NCBI RefSeq assembly: GCF_013256425.1
Contig: NZ_CP053904.1
Location: 2,914,001 to 2,978,000 of the forward strand
Length of the DNA: 64,000 nucleotides
Reading direction: 5' to 3'
Origin: Hymenobacter sp. BRD67
GTDB lineage: Bacteria > Bacteroidota > Bacteroidia > Cytophagales > Hymenobacteraceae
Shown here: positions 18,870-26,632 of the stretch, piece by piece
Position numbering within the stretch: the first letter of the stretch is position 1
Layout: each line of letters begins with the position of its first letter
The notes under the pieces: model-generated
What the model saw: the letters and a program-made list of their open reading frames with translations, nothing else
Told to the model about the DNA's origin: nothing
Databases searched by the model: none
Program-made: the position numbers and the translations under genes

Positions 18870-19601
18870 TTACCCTGCGGTTTCCGCCGGCAGCAGGTCG
18901 CAGTACCAGAAACCCGTGGCAAAGGGGTCATCGGGCCCGCGCTCCGCCGTGCCAGCTACCGGCGCGTAGGTGCGGCGCACCAGCACTCCTTTCTCAAAAA
19001 GCACCGGCGAGCTGAAATACGGGGCCTCGAATACAAAGCTGTGGTACTCGCCATTCTCCCCGCAGGGGTCTACCCCAGGCGGCAGGTCGAGCAGAAAATC
19101 GCGGTCGAGCAGCCGCCCGCAAAAGCTGGCATCGAGCCAGCGCTCGTTCACACAAACGATTATGGCTCGAAATCCCTGGTCAATAAACTCGCGCAGCAAG
19201 TCGGCCCCGGCCCGCTGCCACAGCGGAAACTCGCCCCGCAGCGGCACCCGCGCCAACTGCTGCTCGCGGTAGGCCCGCAGGTCTTCCAAAAAGATATCGC
19301 CGTAAATCGCCGCCGCCACGCCCTGCGCCCGCAAGCCGCCGAGCGTGGCCAGCAGCGCGTGGTCGTACTCTTCCATCGAGGGCATTTCGGGCAGCCGCAG
19401 CTGCGTAAGCGGCAGGCCAATGCGCCGAGCCTGGGCCTCGAGCAAGGCTACCCGCACGCCGTGCATCGAAATGCGCTCGTAGTGGGCATTAACGCTCGTG
19501 AGCAGGTGCTGCACGGTATACGCTGGATTCTGAAGCGCGTAATACAGCGCAAGCGCCGAATCCTTACCGCCGCTCCAGCTCATCAGGGCTTTTTTGGGCA
19601 T
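18870..19601 (-). CDS. Dph6/MJ0570-family ATP-binding protein (diphthine-ammonia-ligase-like)
   Basis: An N-type ATP pyrophosphatase of 243 residues. The PP-loop is SWSGGKDSALALYYA, with IYGDIFLEDLR and GENGEYHSFV as family blocks. In eukaryotes and archaea the family amidates diphthine on EF2. Bacteria lack diphthamide, so the bacterial substrate is unknown. Start MPKKALMSWSGG (19601) fits the family; an upstream ATG would add 12 residues and run into the terminator stem. Confidence 0.85.
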   Translation of the reverse strand: MPKKALMSWSGGKDSALALYYALQNPAYTVQHLLTSVNAHYERISMHGVRVALLEAQARRIGLPLTQLRLPEMPSMEEYDHALLATLGGLRAQGVAAAIYGDIFLEDLRAYREQQLARVPLRGEFPLWQRAGADLLREFIDQGFRAIIVCVNERWLDASFCGRLLDRDFLLDLPPGVDPCGENGEYHSFVFEAPYFSSPVLFEKGVLVRRTYAPVAGTAERGPDDPFATGFWYCDLLPAETAG

Positions 19602-19629
19602 GAGCAGCTGCTTTTTAGAAGTATCTGAA

Positions 19630-19670
19630 AAGAGCACATCAGGCTGCTGCGCGCAGCCTGATGTGCTCTT
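19630..19670 (-). terminator. Strong 18-bp perfect hairpin terminator
   Basis: The arms 19630-19647 and 19653-19670 are exact reverse complements (AAGAGCACATCAGGCTGC) around a five-base loop. On the minus strand the stem is followed by TT, giving CTCTTTTC. It lies 29 bases after the stop of the coiled-coil protein and ends its transcript. Confidence 0.85.
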
Positions 19671-19698
19671 TAAGCGCTTGGCACGCAGCTATTCAGGG

Positions 19699-20652
19699 CT
19701 ATTTCAGCGTAAACGTCGTCTTGCCCATGAGGGCACCACCTTCGTACAGCTCTACGGTGTGCTGGCCGATTTTGTAGTCACCTCCCTTGGCGTACACAAA
19801 GTTCAGCGCCTGCTTCGAGTTGTCGAATACCACGTCCTGCTTCATGGTGTAGAACGCCTCCTGGCCATCTACCGTGAAAGTGCCGCCGCCGGTGCTCAAG
19901 TTGTACAAGGCCGCGCCATCGGGCTCCAGAATACGCAGGTAGATGGTTTTCGTCTCCTTCGGCGACACATCGTTGCGGGCCAACGAGAAGGCCACTTTTA
20001 CACGGTCTACGCGCTTGGCCTTAAACTCCTCCTTATCGTCGTCTTTCTCCTTATCCTTCTTATTCAGCACACTTACGTGAATATTATCAGCTTGCAGGCG
20101 CGAGGCTACCGTCACTTTCTCGCTCAGGTCGCGGTTGGTTTTCGCAATGGTGCTGATGGTATCGGTCAGCTTATTTTGCCGCTCTTTAAGGGTAGTAGTT
20201 TCGGTATACAGGTTTTCGTTGGACTTGCGCAGGTCGGCAATCTGGTCGTCTTTTTTCTTAAGCTGGCTTTCCAGGTTGAGCGCCCGCTGCTTAAAGCGCT
20301 GCTGCTCAGCCAATGAAAACGACCCGGCCTTAAACGAGCGCAGCCTCAGCAGGTCGGCATTAATGCCAGAGATACGGGCTTCGAGCGAGTCGTTGCTGAG
20401 GCCCAGCTTTTGCAGGTCCTGGCTCTGGCGCTCGTAGCTGGCTTTCAGGTCTTCGTATTCTTTTATTTGGGCTTGCAGCTTGGTGTCTTTGGCTTGCACC
20501 TGGGTAGTAAGCTGCTCATTCTCTGTTTTTTTCTGCGAATTCAGGTAAAACAATACCCCATTGATACCTAGCAGCACGAGGACGAGCGCTACCCACAGGA
20601 GGGCACGGCTGTTGTTCTGGCGGGGTTCGGGATATTCCTGTTGTGGCTCCAT
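19699..20652 (-). CDS. Membrane-anchored coiled-coil protein of unknown function
   Basis: A 317-residue protein. A short cytoplasmic N-terminus (PQQEYPEPRQNN) leads to one membrane segment (ALLWVALVLVLLGINGVLFYL, about 17-37). A long coiled coil follows (40-200), rich in Glu, Lys, Gln and Leu, then a charged linker (KKDKEKDDDKEE) and a C-terminal beta-rich domain (about 225-317; ETKTIYLRILEPDGAALYN, VELYEGGALMGKTTFTL). The coiled coil probably oligomerises and the C-terminal domain lies in the periplasm. I do not know the family by name. Monocistronic with its own terminator. Confidence 0.8.
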   Translation of the reverse strand: MEPQQEYPEPRQNNSRALLWVALVLVLLGINGVLFYLNSQKKTENEQLTTQVQAKDTKLQAQIKEYEDLKASYERQSQDLQKLGLSNDSLEARISGINADLLRLRSFKAGSFSLAEQQRFKQRALNLESQLKKKDDQIADLRKSNENLYTETTTLKERQNKLTDTISTIAKTNRDLSEKVTVASRLQADNIHVSVLNKKDKEKDDDKEEFKAKRVDRVKVAFSLARNDVSPKETKTIYLRILEPDGAALYNLSTGGGTFTVDGQEAFYTMKQDVVFDNSKQALNFVYAKGGDYKIGQHTVELYEGGALMGKTTFTLK

Positions 20653-20697
20653 AAAGGGGGGCTGGGGATAAAGTGGCAGAAAAAAGGTTGGCAGACG

Positions 20698-20725
20698 ATG
20701 CCCGCCGGGCCGCTACCTACCTTTG
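20698..20725 (+). promoter_or_regulatory. Bacteroidota-type promoter for the methyltransferase gene
   Basis: TACCTTTG (20718-20725) matches the -7 consensus TAnnTTTG exactly. TTG at 20698-20700 stands 17 bases upstream, as expected for the -33 element. Transcription would begin near 20732, giving a leader of about 54 bases. Confidence 0.7.
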
Positions 20726-20785
20726 TGGCGGGTAAAAATAGGCGAAATTTCCAGTTGGCTCCGGCCTTCTTTATACTAGGCTCTC

Positions 20786-21406
20786 ATGCAAACGGTTTTC
20801 CCAGCCTTCGACGCGGCCTATTGGCAGGCCCGCTACACTACTTCTGGCCGCGATAGCTGGGATGCCCGCCGAGCTACGCCGCCCCTGCGGGCCTACTTCG
20901 ACCAACTCGTTGTAAATCAGCAGCCGCGCATCCTTATCCCCGGGGCGGGCCGCGCATACGAGGCCGAATACCTACACCACCTGGGCTTTCGCCACGTTAT
21001 CGTGGCCGATTTTGCACCCGAGCCGCTGGCCGCGCTGGCCGCCCGCGTACCCGATTTTCCGAAAGAAAACCTCTGGCAAGCCGATTTCTTCGCCCTCGAC
21101 CCCGCCGACAAATTCGACCTTATTATCGAGCAAACGTTTTTCTGCGCTCTGAACCCAACCCTGCGGCCAGCCTATGCGCGGCAGTGCGCCGCCCTGCTGC
21201 GGCCGGGCGGTAAGCTGGCCGGGCTCTTATTCGACACTGATTTTCCGAATGCCGCCGAGCCGCCGTTTGGGGGTAGCCGCGCCGAATACACCGCCTATTT
21301 CGAGCCGTATTTCGAGTTTATTCACTTCGAGACGGCGTATAATTCGCTGCCCGCCCGCGCCGGCCGCGAGCTGTTTATTTGCCTGCGGAAAATGTGGCAG
21401 ATGTGA
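20786..21406 (+). CDS. SAM-dependent methyltransferase, thiopurine S-methyltransferase family
   Basis: A class I methyltransferase of 206 residues. The N-terminal W-x-x-RY block (YWQARYTTSGRDSWD) is typical of the TPMT family. Motif I is ILIPGAGRAYEAEYL and motif II is VIVADFAPE. LRPGGKLAGLLFDTD follows, with the family's FGGSRAEY loop. Bacterial members methylate tellurite, selenite or thiols; the substrate here is unknown. The last codons (KMWQM) and the stop lie inside the left arm of the repeat at 21392, so the C-terminus may be repeat-derived. Confidence 0.88.
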   Translation: MQTVFPAFDAAYWQARYTTSGRDSWDARRATPPLRAYFDQLVVNQQPRILIPGAGRAYEAEYLHHLGFRHVIVADFAPEPLAALAARVPDFPKENLWQADFFALDPADKFDLIIEQTFFCALNPTLRPAYARQCAALLRPGGKLAGLLFDTDFPNAAEPPFGGSRAEYTAYFEPYFEFIHFETAYNSLPARAGRELFICLRKMWQM

Positions 21407-21497
21407 GAGATGTGCTAAATTATTAAATTCTTATATCCGTCTCGCCCTCAAATTTCTCCTATTTTCAAATTTCCCACATTCCCCACATTTCCCACAT
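21392..21497. repeat. Fold-back repeat of 9-bp units (ATGTG family)
   Basis: Three consecutive 9-mers beginning ATGTG (ATGTGGCAG, ATGTGAGAG, ATGTGCTAA; 21392-21418) are mirrored about 50 bases later by TTCCCACAT, TCCCCACAT and TTCCCACAT (21471-21497). Read on the other strand these are again ATGTGGGAA-type units. The left array contains the stop codon of the methyltransferase and the right array ends 11 bases before the kdsA start. The AT-rich centre has no gene. Confidence 0.75.
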
Positions 21498-21508
21498 TAT
21501 ATTAAAAG

Positions 21509-22369
21509 ATGCTCACTTCCCTTGCCCGCGCCCTCCCCCATTTCCGCAACACCAACTCGGGTCAATTTTTCCTGATGGCTGGTCCCTGCGTCATCGAAGG
21601 CGAGGATATGGCCCTGCGCATTGCCGAGCGCGTCAAGCACATCACTGATAAATTACAAATACCATATATATTCAAAGGCTCATATCGAAAGGCCAACCGC
21701 TCGCGGCTCGATTCCTTTACCGGCATCGGCGATGAGACGGCGTTGCGTATTCTGCAAAAAGTGGGGCGCGAAATCGGCGTGCCCACCGTGACCGATATCC
21801 ATGAGTCGGATGAGGCTGCGCTGGCCGCTGAGTACGTGGATGTGCTGCAAATTCCGGCTTTCCTCTGCCGCCAAACCGACCTGCTCGTGGCCGCCGCCAA
21901 CACCGGCAAGGTGGTGAATATCAAGAAGGGGCAATTCCTCAACGGCGAAGCCATGCGCTGGGCCATGGACAAAGTGCAGGGTGCCGGCAACCCCCACGTC
22001 ATCCTTACCGACCGGGGCAACTCTTTCGGCTACAGCGACCTGGTTGTTGATTTTCGCAACCTGCCCACCATGCGCAGCTTCGGCGTGCCCGTGGTGATGG
22101 ATGTAACGCACTCCTTGCAGCAGCCCAACCAGGCCAGCGGTGTTGCGGGCGGCCAGCCCGCGCTCATCGAAACCATTGCCAAGGCGGCCATCGCCGTGGG
22201 GGCCGACGGCCTCTTTATCGAAACGCACCCCACGCCTGCCACCGCTCTCTCCGACGGCGCCAACATGCTGCCGCTCGACCAGCTCGAAGCGCTGTTGCAA
22301 CGCCTCACGCGCGTGCGCGAAGCCGTGCGGTCCAGCGGCGACCTCGACCCACAGGGGTTGAATGCGTAG
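21509..22369 (+). CDS. kdsA: 3-deoxy-8-phosphooctulonate synthase (KDO-8-P synthase)
   Basis: An aldolase of 286 residues that joins arabinose-5-phosphate and PEP in the KDO pathway of lipopolysaccharide. AGPCVIEGEDMAL, FKGSYRKANRSR, GVPTVTDIHE, LQIPAFLCRQTDLL and DVTHSLQQPN are all present, and the length is normal. The Asn in KANR favours the metal-independent class. Other KDO genes are not in the window. The stop is only eight bases from the stop of the convergent coiled-coil gene. Confidence 0.96.
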   Translation: MLTSLARALPHFRNTNSGQFFLMAGPCVIEGEDMALRIAERVKHITDKLQIPYIFKGSYRKANRSRLDSFTGIGDETALRILQKVGREIGVPTVTDIHESDEAALAAEYVDVLQIPAFLCRQTDLLVAAANTGKVVNIKKGQFLNGEAMRWAMDKVQGAGNPHVILTDRGNSFGYSDLVVDFRNLPTMRSFGVPVVMDVTHSLQQPNQASGVAGGQPALIETIAKAAIAVGADGLFIETHPTPATALSDGANMLPLDQLEALLQRLTRVREAVRSSGDLDPQGLNA

Positions 22370-22377
22370 GCAAACCT

Positions 22378-22779
22378 TTATTTCAGCTTTTCTTTGATAT
22401 AATCGAAAAGCTGGTCGAAGCTTAGTTCGAACTTATCGAAACGCTGTTCGAACTTATCAAAATGCTGCTCGACCTGGTTAAAGCGTTGTTCGACCTGGTT
22501 GAAGCGTTGTTCAACTTGGTTAAAGCGTTGTTCAACTTCCCCAAAGCGCTGGTTCATTTCCTGGCGTAACTCGCCTTGGTCCTGCTCTAGCTTGGTAGTT
22601 TTATTGAGTAGATATTCAATCGTATTGCTCTGTGCAGTAAGGGCATTAGTGACGGTAAACGTGAGTTGGCGCACCTGGGCCGACACACGCTCCACTTTAG
22701 CGGCCGTTTCATCCTGGCGGGCGAGCATTTCGCTAATAACCGGCTCTAGTTGGTCAAGGCGCTGGTCAGCAGTTGGCAT
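22378..22779 (-). CDS. Coiled-coil heptad-repeat protein
   Basis: A 133-residue protein that is almost wholly alpha-helical. The first half (LEPVISEMLARQDETAAKVERVSAQVRQL) is a regular coiled coil. The second half is built of seven-residue repeats, VEQRFNQ three times and then diverged copies, ending FDYIKEKLK. There is no signal or membrane segment. Similar short proteins in Bacteroidota and cyanobacteria are unstudied. Start MPTADQRLDQL is preferred; an upstream ATG at 22821 would add 14 residues. Confidence 0.75.
   Translation of the reverse strand: MPTADQRLDQLEPVISEMLARQDETAAKVERVSAQVRQLTFTVTNALTAQSNTIEYLLNKTTKLEQDQGELRQEMNQRFGEVEQRFNQVEQRFNQVEQRFNQVEQHFDKFEQRFDKFELSFDQLFDYIKEKLK
22411..22557 (-). 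repeat. 21-bp tandem repeats encoding heptads
   Basis: Seven contiguous 21-base units inside the coiled-coil gene encode NQRFGE/VEQRFNQ-type heptads. The three central units (22474-22536) encode identical residues and differ only at single bases, a sign of recent unit duplication. Confidence 0.75.
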
Positions 22780-22827
22780 GGCAAATGGGTCGTTAAGAGA
22801 TATGACGAAGTTAACGGGCAACAGCAG

Positions 22828-23616
22828 CTAATACCGCAGCCAGAAATCTTGCCGGGGCTGCTTCTTGCGAAAGAACACCAGCCCTACGTAAAATAAATCA
22901 ATGGTCACGGTTATGCTGGGATGCGCTTTGATGGCTTCCCAGGCCCGCTCCATCTCGGCCGACCAGTGGATATCGTCGAGCACGAATACACTGTTTTCGT
23001 GCGCTTTAGCCAGGCACTGCTCGAAATAGCGCAGCGTGGGCTCGTAGCGGTGGTTGCCATCGAAGAATACGAAATCGAGCGGCTGAGGCAGCGTGGCCAA
23101 GGTGGCAGGCAGCGTCTGGTCGAGGTTACCTTCAACCAGACGCACATTCTTAATATTCAATTTATTGAATGTTTCGCGCGCAACGGCCGCGGTGTTGGGG
23201 CAGCCCTCAAAGGTGATAACCTGACTGCGCGAGTCGGCCAGTGCCAGGTAGGCCGTGGTGAGGCCCAGCGAGGTACCCAGCTCCAGGATGGTAGCCGGGC
23301 GAAAGTGATTGACCAGCCGAAACAGCAGCTGCGCCAGGCGCCGGGGCTTGGCCGCGTGGCGGGCTATGTCGCGCACCGGTCGCCTGCGGCCGCCTGCCCC
23401 GGCCACCTGCGAGCCCGCGCCAAAGTCGGTTACCTCCAGCACCTGCTCGCTGGCCAGCAGCTCGTGCCGGCGCTTTTCGATGCGCGGAAAGGCGGCAAAC
23501 TCACCCGTGTGGCGAATAACCGTGGTGTAGAGCCCGAACACAAACGGCGAATGCAGCCCGTGGGCACTGCCCGAGCGCAGCAGCCAGTGGCGGAGAAAGG
23601 AGAAGAGTTGGTGCAA
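22828..23616 (-). CDS. Class I SAM-dependent methyltransferase (O-methyltransferase-like)
   Basis: A 262-residue protein. Motif I is ILELGTSLGLTTAYLA, motif II is VITFEGCPNTAAVARE, and LDFVFFDGNHRYEPTLRYFE and SVFVLDDIHWSAEMERAW are as in class I O-methyltransferases (the DGNH and DDIHW acidic residues are typical). A 100-residue N-terminal part (HGLHSPFVFGLY) is characteristic of a Bacteroidota branch. The substrate is unknown. The gene runs toward the coiled-coil gene on the same strand, with a 48-base gap. Confidence 0.85.
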   Translation of the reverse strand: MHQLFSFLRHWLLRSGSAHGLHSPFVFGLYTTVIRHTGEFAAFPRIEKRRHELLASEQVLEVTDFGAGSQVAGAGGRRRPVRDIARHAAKPRRLAQLLFRLVNHFRPATILELGTSLGLTTAYLALADSRSQVITFEGCPNTAAVARETFNKLNIKNVRLVEGNLDQTLPATLATLPQPLDFVFFDGNHRYEPTLRYFEQCLAKAHENSVFVLDDIHWSAEMERAWEAIKAHPSITVTIDLFYVGLVFFRKKQPRQDFWLRY

Positions 23617-23638
23617 ATTGTAGCTCTATAGCAAAAAG

Positions 23639-24025
23639 TCAGTTCATCCGAAAGGGCACAATCAGCATAAATTCCGGGATATTGACCTGGAAATGCTCTC
23701 CGCTGCCCACGCGCTCCATGAGATAGGTGCCGCGCATTTTGCCCATGCCCGATTTCAGGTTGCAGCCGCTTACGTACTGGTGAGCCTCACCGGGCTCCAG
23801 CACCGGCGTGCGGCCCACCACGCCCTCGCCCTCTACCTCGCGCACGCTGGTTCCCACATCAGAAATGTACCAGTGGCGGCGCAACAGCTTTACGGTAAAC
23901 TCACTATTATTCCGAATATCAATACGATAAGCAAATACATAGTGCTCCTGCGCGGGGCTGGAGTAATCGGGCAGGTAGTTGGTCGTAACCGTAACGGTTA
24001 CGCCCTGCGTAGTGGTAGTTGGCAT
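23639..24025 (-). CDS. apaG: ApaG protein
   Basis: A fibronectin-III-like protein of 128 residues. The motifs YVFAYRIDIRNNSEFTVKLLRRHWYI, GVVGRTPVLEPGEAHQYVSGCNL and GKMRGTYLM are diagnostic. In enterobacteria, apaG loss affects cobalt resistance and diadenosine tetraphosphate; the mechanism is unclear. The start at 24025 (MPTTTTQGVTV) gives the usual length, and a -7/-33 promoter pair lies 46 bases further upstream, within a longer open frame. Confidence 0.93.
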   Translation of the reverse strand: MPTTTTQGVTVTVTTNYLPDYSSPAQEHYVFAYRIDIRNNSEFTVKLLRRHWYISDVGTSVREVEGEGVVGRTPVLEPGEAHQYVSGCNLKSGMGKMRGTYLMERVGSGEHFQVNIPEFMLIVPFRMN

Positions 24026-24070
24026 AGCGGCGACCGGCGAAATTACGCTGCTTAGGGTAACAGTATCTCC

Positions 24071-24100
24071 GAAAGGTAGGTTTAGGGGCTCAACGCCCAA
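24071..24100 (-). promoter_or_regulatory. Bacteroidota-type promoter for apaG
   Basis: On the minus strand TTGG (24100-24097) is followed after 18 bases by TACCTTTC (24078-24071), close to TTTG-N19-TAnnTTTG. Transcription would begin near 24065, leaving a leader of about 40 bases, and supports the short apaG start. Confidence 0.6.
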
Positions 24101-24149
24101 GCCGATAGTTTAATTTCGCCTCTATACGCCTTCTTTTTCTTTCTCGTTT

Positions 24150-24811
24150 ATGGTCAAGATTGCCGAAAGCTGGCAGCCGGTGCTGGCAGCCGAATTTGAG
24201 AAGCCTTATTTTCAGAAGCTCACTGCCTGGGTGCGCGGCGAGTATGCTACCACCACGGTATATCCGCTGGGCTCGCAGATTTTTCATGCCTTCGACGCCT
24301 GCCCGTTTGAGGAAGTAAAGGTCGTTATACTGGGTCAGGACCCGTACCACGGAAAAAATCAGGCGCACGGGCTGGCTTTTTCGGTAAATGAAGGCATTCG
24401 TACGCCCCCTCGCTGCAAAATATATTTAAGGAGCTACAGGACGATATTCCCGGCACGCCGGCCCCCGCTAACGGCAACCTCGACCGCTGGGCGCAGCAGG
24501 GCGTGCTGCTGCTCAATGCCACCCTTACGGTGCGGGCTGCCACGCCGGGCTCGCACCAGAAAAAAGGCTGGGAAGAATTTACCGATGCCGTTATCCGCCA
24601 GGTTTCGGCGGGCCGGCCGCACGTAGTGTTTATCCTGTGGGGCGCGTATGCGCAGAAAAAGGAAGAGCTGATTGATGCGCGCAAGCACCTCATTCTGAAG
24701 GCCGCGCACCCCTCACCCTACTCGGCTGACCGCGGCTTTTTCGGCTCCAAGCCCTTCAGCCAGGCTAATGCGTGGCTGACAAAGCACAACGAGACGCCAA
24801 TAGCGTGGTAG
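24150..24811 (+). CDS. ung: Uracil-DNA glycosylase, one apparent frameshift
   Basis: A family 1 uracil-DNA glycosylase that removes uracil from DNA. VVILGQDPYHGKNQAHGLAFSV holds the catalytic Asp, and GVLLLNATLTV and the C-terminal HPSPYSADRGFFG loop are present. The frame breaks in the run of five Cs at 24405-24409. Adding one C restores RTPPSLQNIFKEL and a 220-residue protein of normal length. It is convergent with the NlpC/P60 gene. Confidence 0.92.
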
Positions 24812-24834
24812 GGGCGCGTGCGACGCACCCCTAC
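24808..24834. terminator. Palindromic hairpin shared by convergent genes
   Basis: GTAGGGG (24808-24814) and CCCCTAC (24828-24834), with inner GCGT/ACGC, form a near-perfect 27-base palindrome. It begins at the ung stop and ends inside the last codons of the NlpC/P60 gene. It has no T tract. It resembles short dispersed REP-like palindromes and may act as a bidirectional terminator. Confidence 0.6.
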
Positions 24835-25619
24835 AGGAGACGCTTGATTAGGCGCAGGTTGTGGCTGTAACGCTTGCGGTCGCGGTTGAAAATACCGTTG
24901 TGGTCGAGGGGGTCGAGGCGCACCTCACCGTGGGCGTGTAGGATGAGGCCATCGTCGAACACTAAGCCGACGTGCACGATGTTGCCGTCGGCATTATCGA
25001 AAAAAGCCAAATCACCGGGCCGGGCCTGGGTTACGAAATCGACGGGCACTCCGAGGGCAATCTGCTGGCGGGCATCGCGGGGCAGCTGCACGCCAATCAG
25101 CCCAAACAGCGTTTGCATAAGACCCGAGCAGTCGAGGCCGAAGACCTGCTTGCCGCCCCACACGTAGGGAGCCCGCAGAAAGTGCTGGCTCATTTTACGC
25201 AGCAGCGCCAGCTGGCGCTCGGGCGTGGCAGGCTGCGCCGGGTTGGTAGCCGGTCCGTTATAAAACAGGGAGTTATCATCGCCGACCCGGAGCGTCATGC
25301 CGTCGAAGAAGGGTAAGCGGCAGCCCAGCGTAATGGGCTGCCGCATAGTGGCATTAGATACCACCTGCACTACATCGAGCACGCGGGGGTGGTCTTGGGC
25401 CTGCCAGGCGGCAAAGTATGCCTCGCTCACGGGGCGGTGCTGCTTGTAATCCATCCAGCCCAGGTAGCTGTCGGCGGCCGACTCGATGCGCAGCCAGTGG
25501 CCCTGCGCGAGCAGCACCGTGTAGCATTCGCCAAACAGCAGCTCGGTGACCAGCTCGGCGCGGTCGGTTGGCTCGGCTCGGACAGGAACGGCGCTCAGGG
25601 CGCAAATACCGTGGTTCAA
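24831..25619 (-). CDS. NlpC/P60 (C40) cell-wall peptidase with SH3-like N-terminus
   Basis: A 262-residue protein. The N-terminal SH3-like region (about 1-130; VPVRAEPTDRAELVTELLFGE, LRIESAADSYLGWMDYKQH) precedes the NlpC/P60 papain-fold domain. The catalytic Cys is in FGLDCSGLMQ, the His in NIVHVGLV and the third polar residue in HAHGEV. The architecture matches gamma-D-glutamyl-L-diamino-acid endopeptidases (YkfC-like) that trim peptidoglycan peptides. No classical signal peptide is present, so it may act on recycled muropeptides in the cytoplasm. Confidence 0.9.
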   Translation of the reverse strand: MNHGICALSAVPVRAEPTDRAELVTELLFGECYTVLLAQGHWLRIESAADSYLGWMDYKQHRPVSEAYFAAWQAQDHPRVLDVVQVVSNATMRQPITLGCRLPFFDGMTLRVGDDNSLFYNGPATNPAQPATPERQLALLRKMSQHFLRAPYVWGGKQVFGLDCSGLMQTLFGLIGVQLPRDARQQIALGVPVDFVTQARPGDLAFFDNADGNIVHVGLVFDDGLILHAHGEVRLDPLDHNGIFNRDRKRYSHNLRLIKRLL

Positions 25620-25627
25620 GTTATTAA

Positions 25628-25743
25628 ATGTGGCAATGTGCGGGATGTGAAAAATGTGAAAATGAATTGAGGGAAAAGCAGACTACCATGTGCTGGGTAG
25701 CGCAGCTATCTTCCACATTTCCATATTCCGCACGTTTTCACAT
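25628..25743. repeat. Fold-back repeat of 9-bp units (ATGTG family, second copy)
   Basis: Units ATGTGGCA, ATGTGCGGG, ATGTGAAAA and ATGTGAAAA (25628-25662) are mirrored at 25711-25743 by a run that reads ATGTGAAAA, CGTGCGGA, ATATGGAA, ATGTGGAA on the other strand. It occupies the space between the NlpC/P60 start and the smpB stop. It has the same design as the element at 21392, but the sequence is not identical. Confidence 0.7.
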
Positions 25744-25754
25744 ACAAAATAAAG

Positions 25755-26210
25755 CTAGCGGTAGCGCTCCATTTCGCGCTTTTGGTCTTTGGCCTTGAGG
25801 TCGTCGCGCTTATCGAAGAGCTTTTTGCCCTGAGCCAGCGCAATTTCAAGCTTGGCAAAGCCGCGGTCGGTCACGAACAGCCGCAGCGGAATAATGGTGA
25901 GGCCGGTGTCCATCTTGCCGGCCAGCTGCTTCAGCTCGCGCTTGTTGAGCAGCAGCTTCCGGGCGCGCATGGCATCGTGGTTGTTGTAAGTACCCAGCGT
26001 ATAGGGCGCAATGCGCACGCTGTGCACCCACAGGTCGCCCTTGTGGTCGAAGGTGCAGTAGCCATCCTGAAGGTTGGCTTCGCCCGCGCGAATGCTTTTT
26101 ATTTCGGTGCCTTGCAGCATCATGCCCGCGTCGTACTTGGCCAGGAACGTGTATTCGTGACTGGCGCGGCGGTTTTTGATATTGATGTTGGCGGGAGTCT
26201 TGTCTTTCAT
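25755..26210 (-). CDS. smpB: SsrA-binding protein SmpB
   Basis: The tmRNA partner in trans-translation, 151 residues. NRRASHEYTFLAKYDAGMMLQGTEIKSIRAGEANLQDGYC, WVHSVRIAPYTLGTYNNHDAMRARKLLLNKRE and the basic tail KRDDLKAKDQKREMERY are typical. The tmRNA gene itself is not in the window. Confidence 0.96.
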   Translation of the reverse strand: MKDKTPANINIKNRRASHEYTFLAKYDAGMMLQGTEIKSIRAGEANLQDGYCTFDHKGDLWVHSVRIAPYTLGTYNNHDAMRARKLLLNKRELKQLAGKMDTGLTIIPLRLFVTDRGFAKLEIALAQGKKLFDKRDDLKAKDQKREMERYR

Positions 26211-26268
26211 AAATCGCAGATTCTTACCAATTACGCGAATACCGCAGATTCAGGTGGAGCGAGTAAAA

Positions 26269-26610
26269 TTACTTTCCTATTTCAACCTCTGTTACAGCCC
26301 CGTTTTTCTTGTCAATTCTCATCTGAAAATAGCCGCCAAAAACTGGAGCGCCATCGTCTCCAAGGGGCAGAGCACCCCACACCATCCAACTATTACCACC
26401 TTCCAGCTTAGCATTAAGGCGCTTATACTCGAGAACTTCTTCCCCGATTTGTTCAAACATAATTGCTTGCGCTATTTTGATAGCAGTGGCGCTATCAGCA
26501 ACATAGCCGTCGGCTGGATGCCAATTTCGGGTAAGATATTTTGGCCGCTCATAATGATTGCAGCTGACCAATAAAAACGGTAGAGTCCCAAAAATCCATT
26601 TTTTATTCAT
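26269..26610 (-). CDS. Lipoprotein with NTF2-fold immunity-like domain
   Basis: A 113-residue protein with a lipobox (LLVSC, Cys at 17), so probably anchored in a membrane. The rest (ADSATAIKIAQAIMFEQIGEEV, GNSWMVWGALPLG, GGYFQMRIDKKNGAVTEVEIGK) fits the NTF2-fold immunity protein family found beside polymorphic toxins. Its GC content is below that of its neighbours. No toxin gene is adjacent, so it may be an orphan or have a housekeeping role. Confidence 0.65.
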   Translation of the reverse strand: MNKKWIFGTLPFLLVSCNHYERPKYLTRNWHPADGYVADSATAIKIAQAIMFEQIGEEVLEYKRLNAKLEGGNSWMVWGALPLGDDGAPVFGGYFQMRIDKKNGAVTEVEIGK

Positions 26611-26632
26611 AGCCCAAACTTATCGCGTTATA

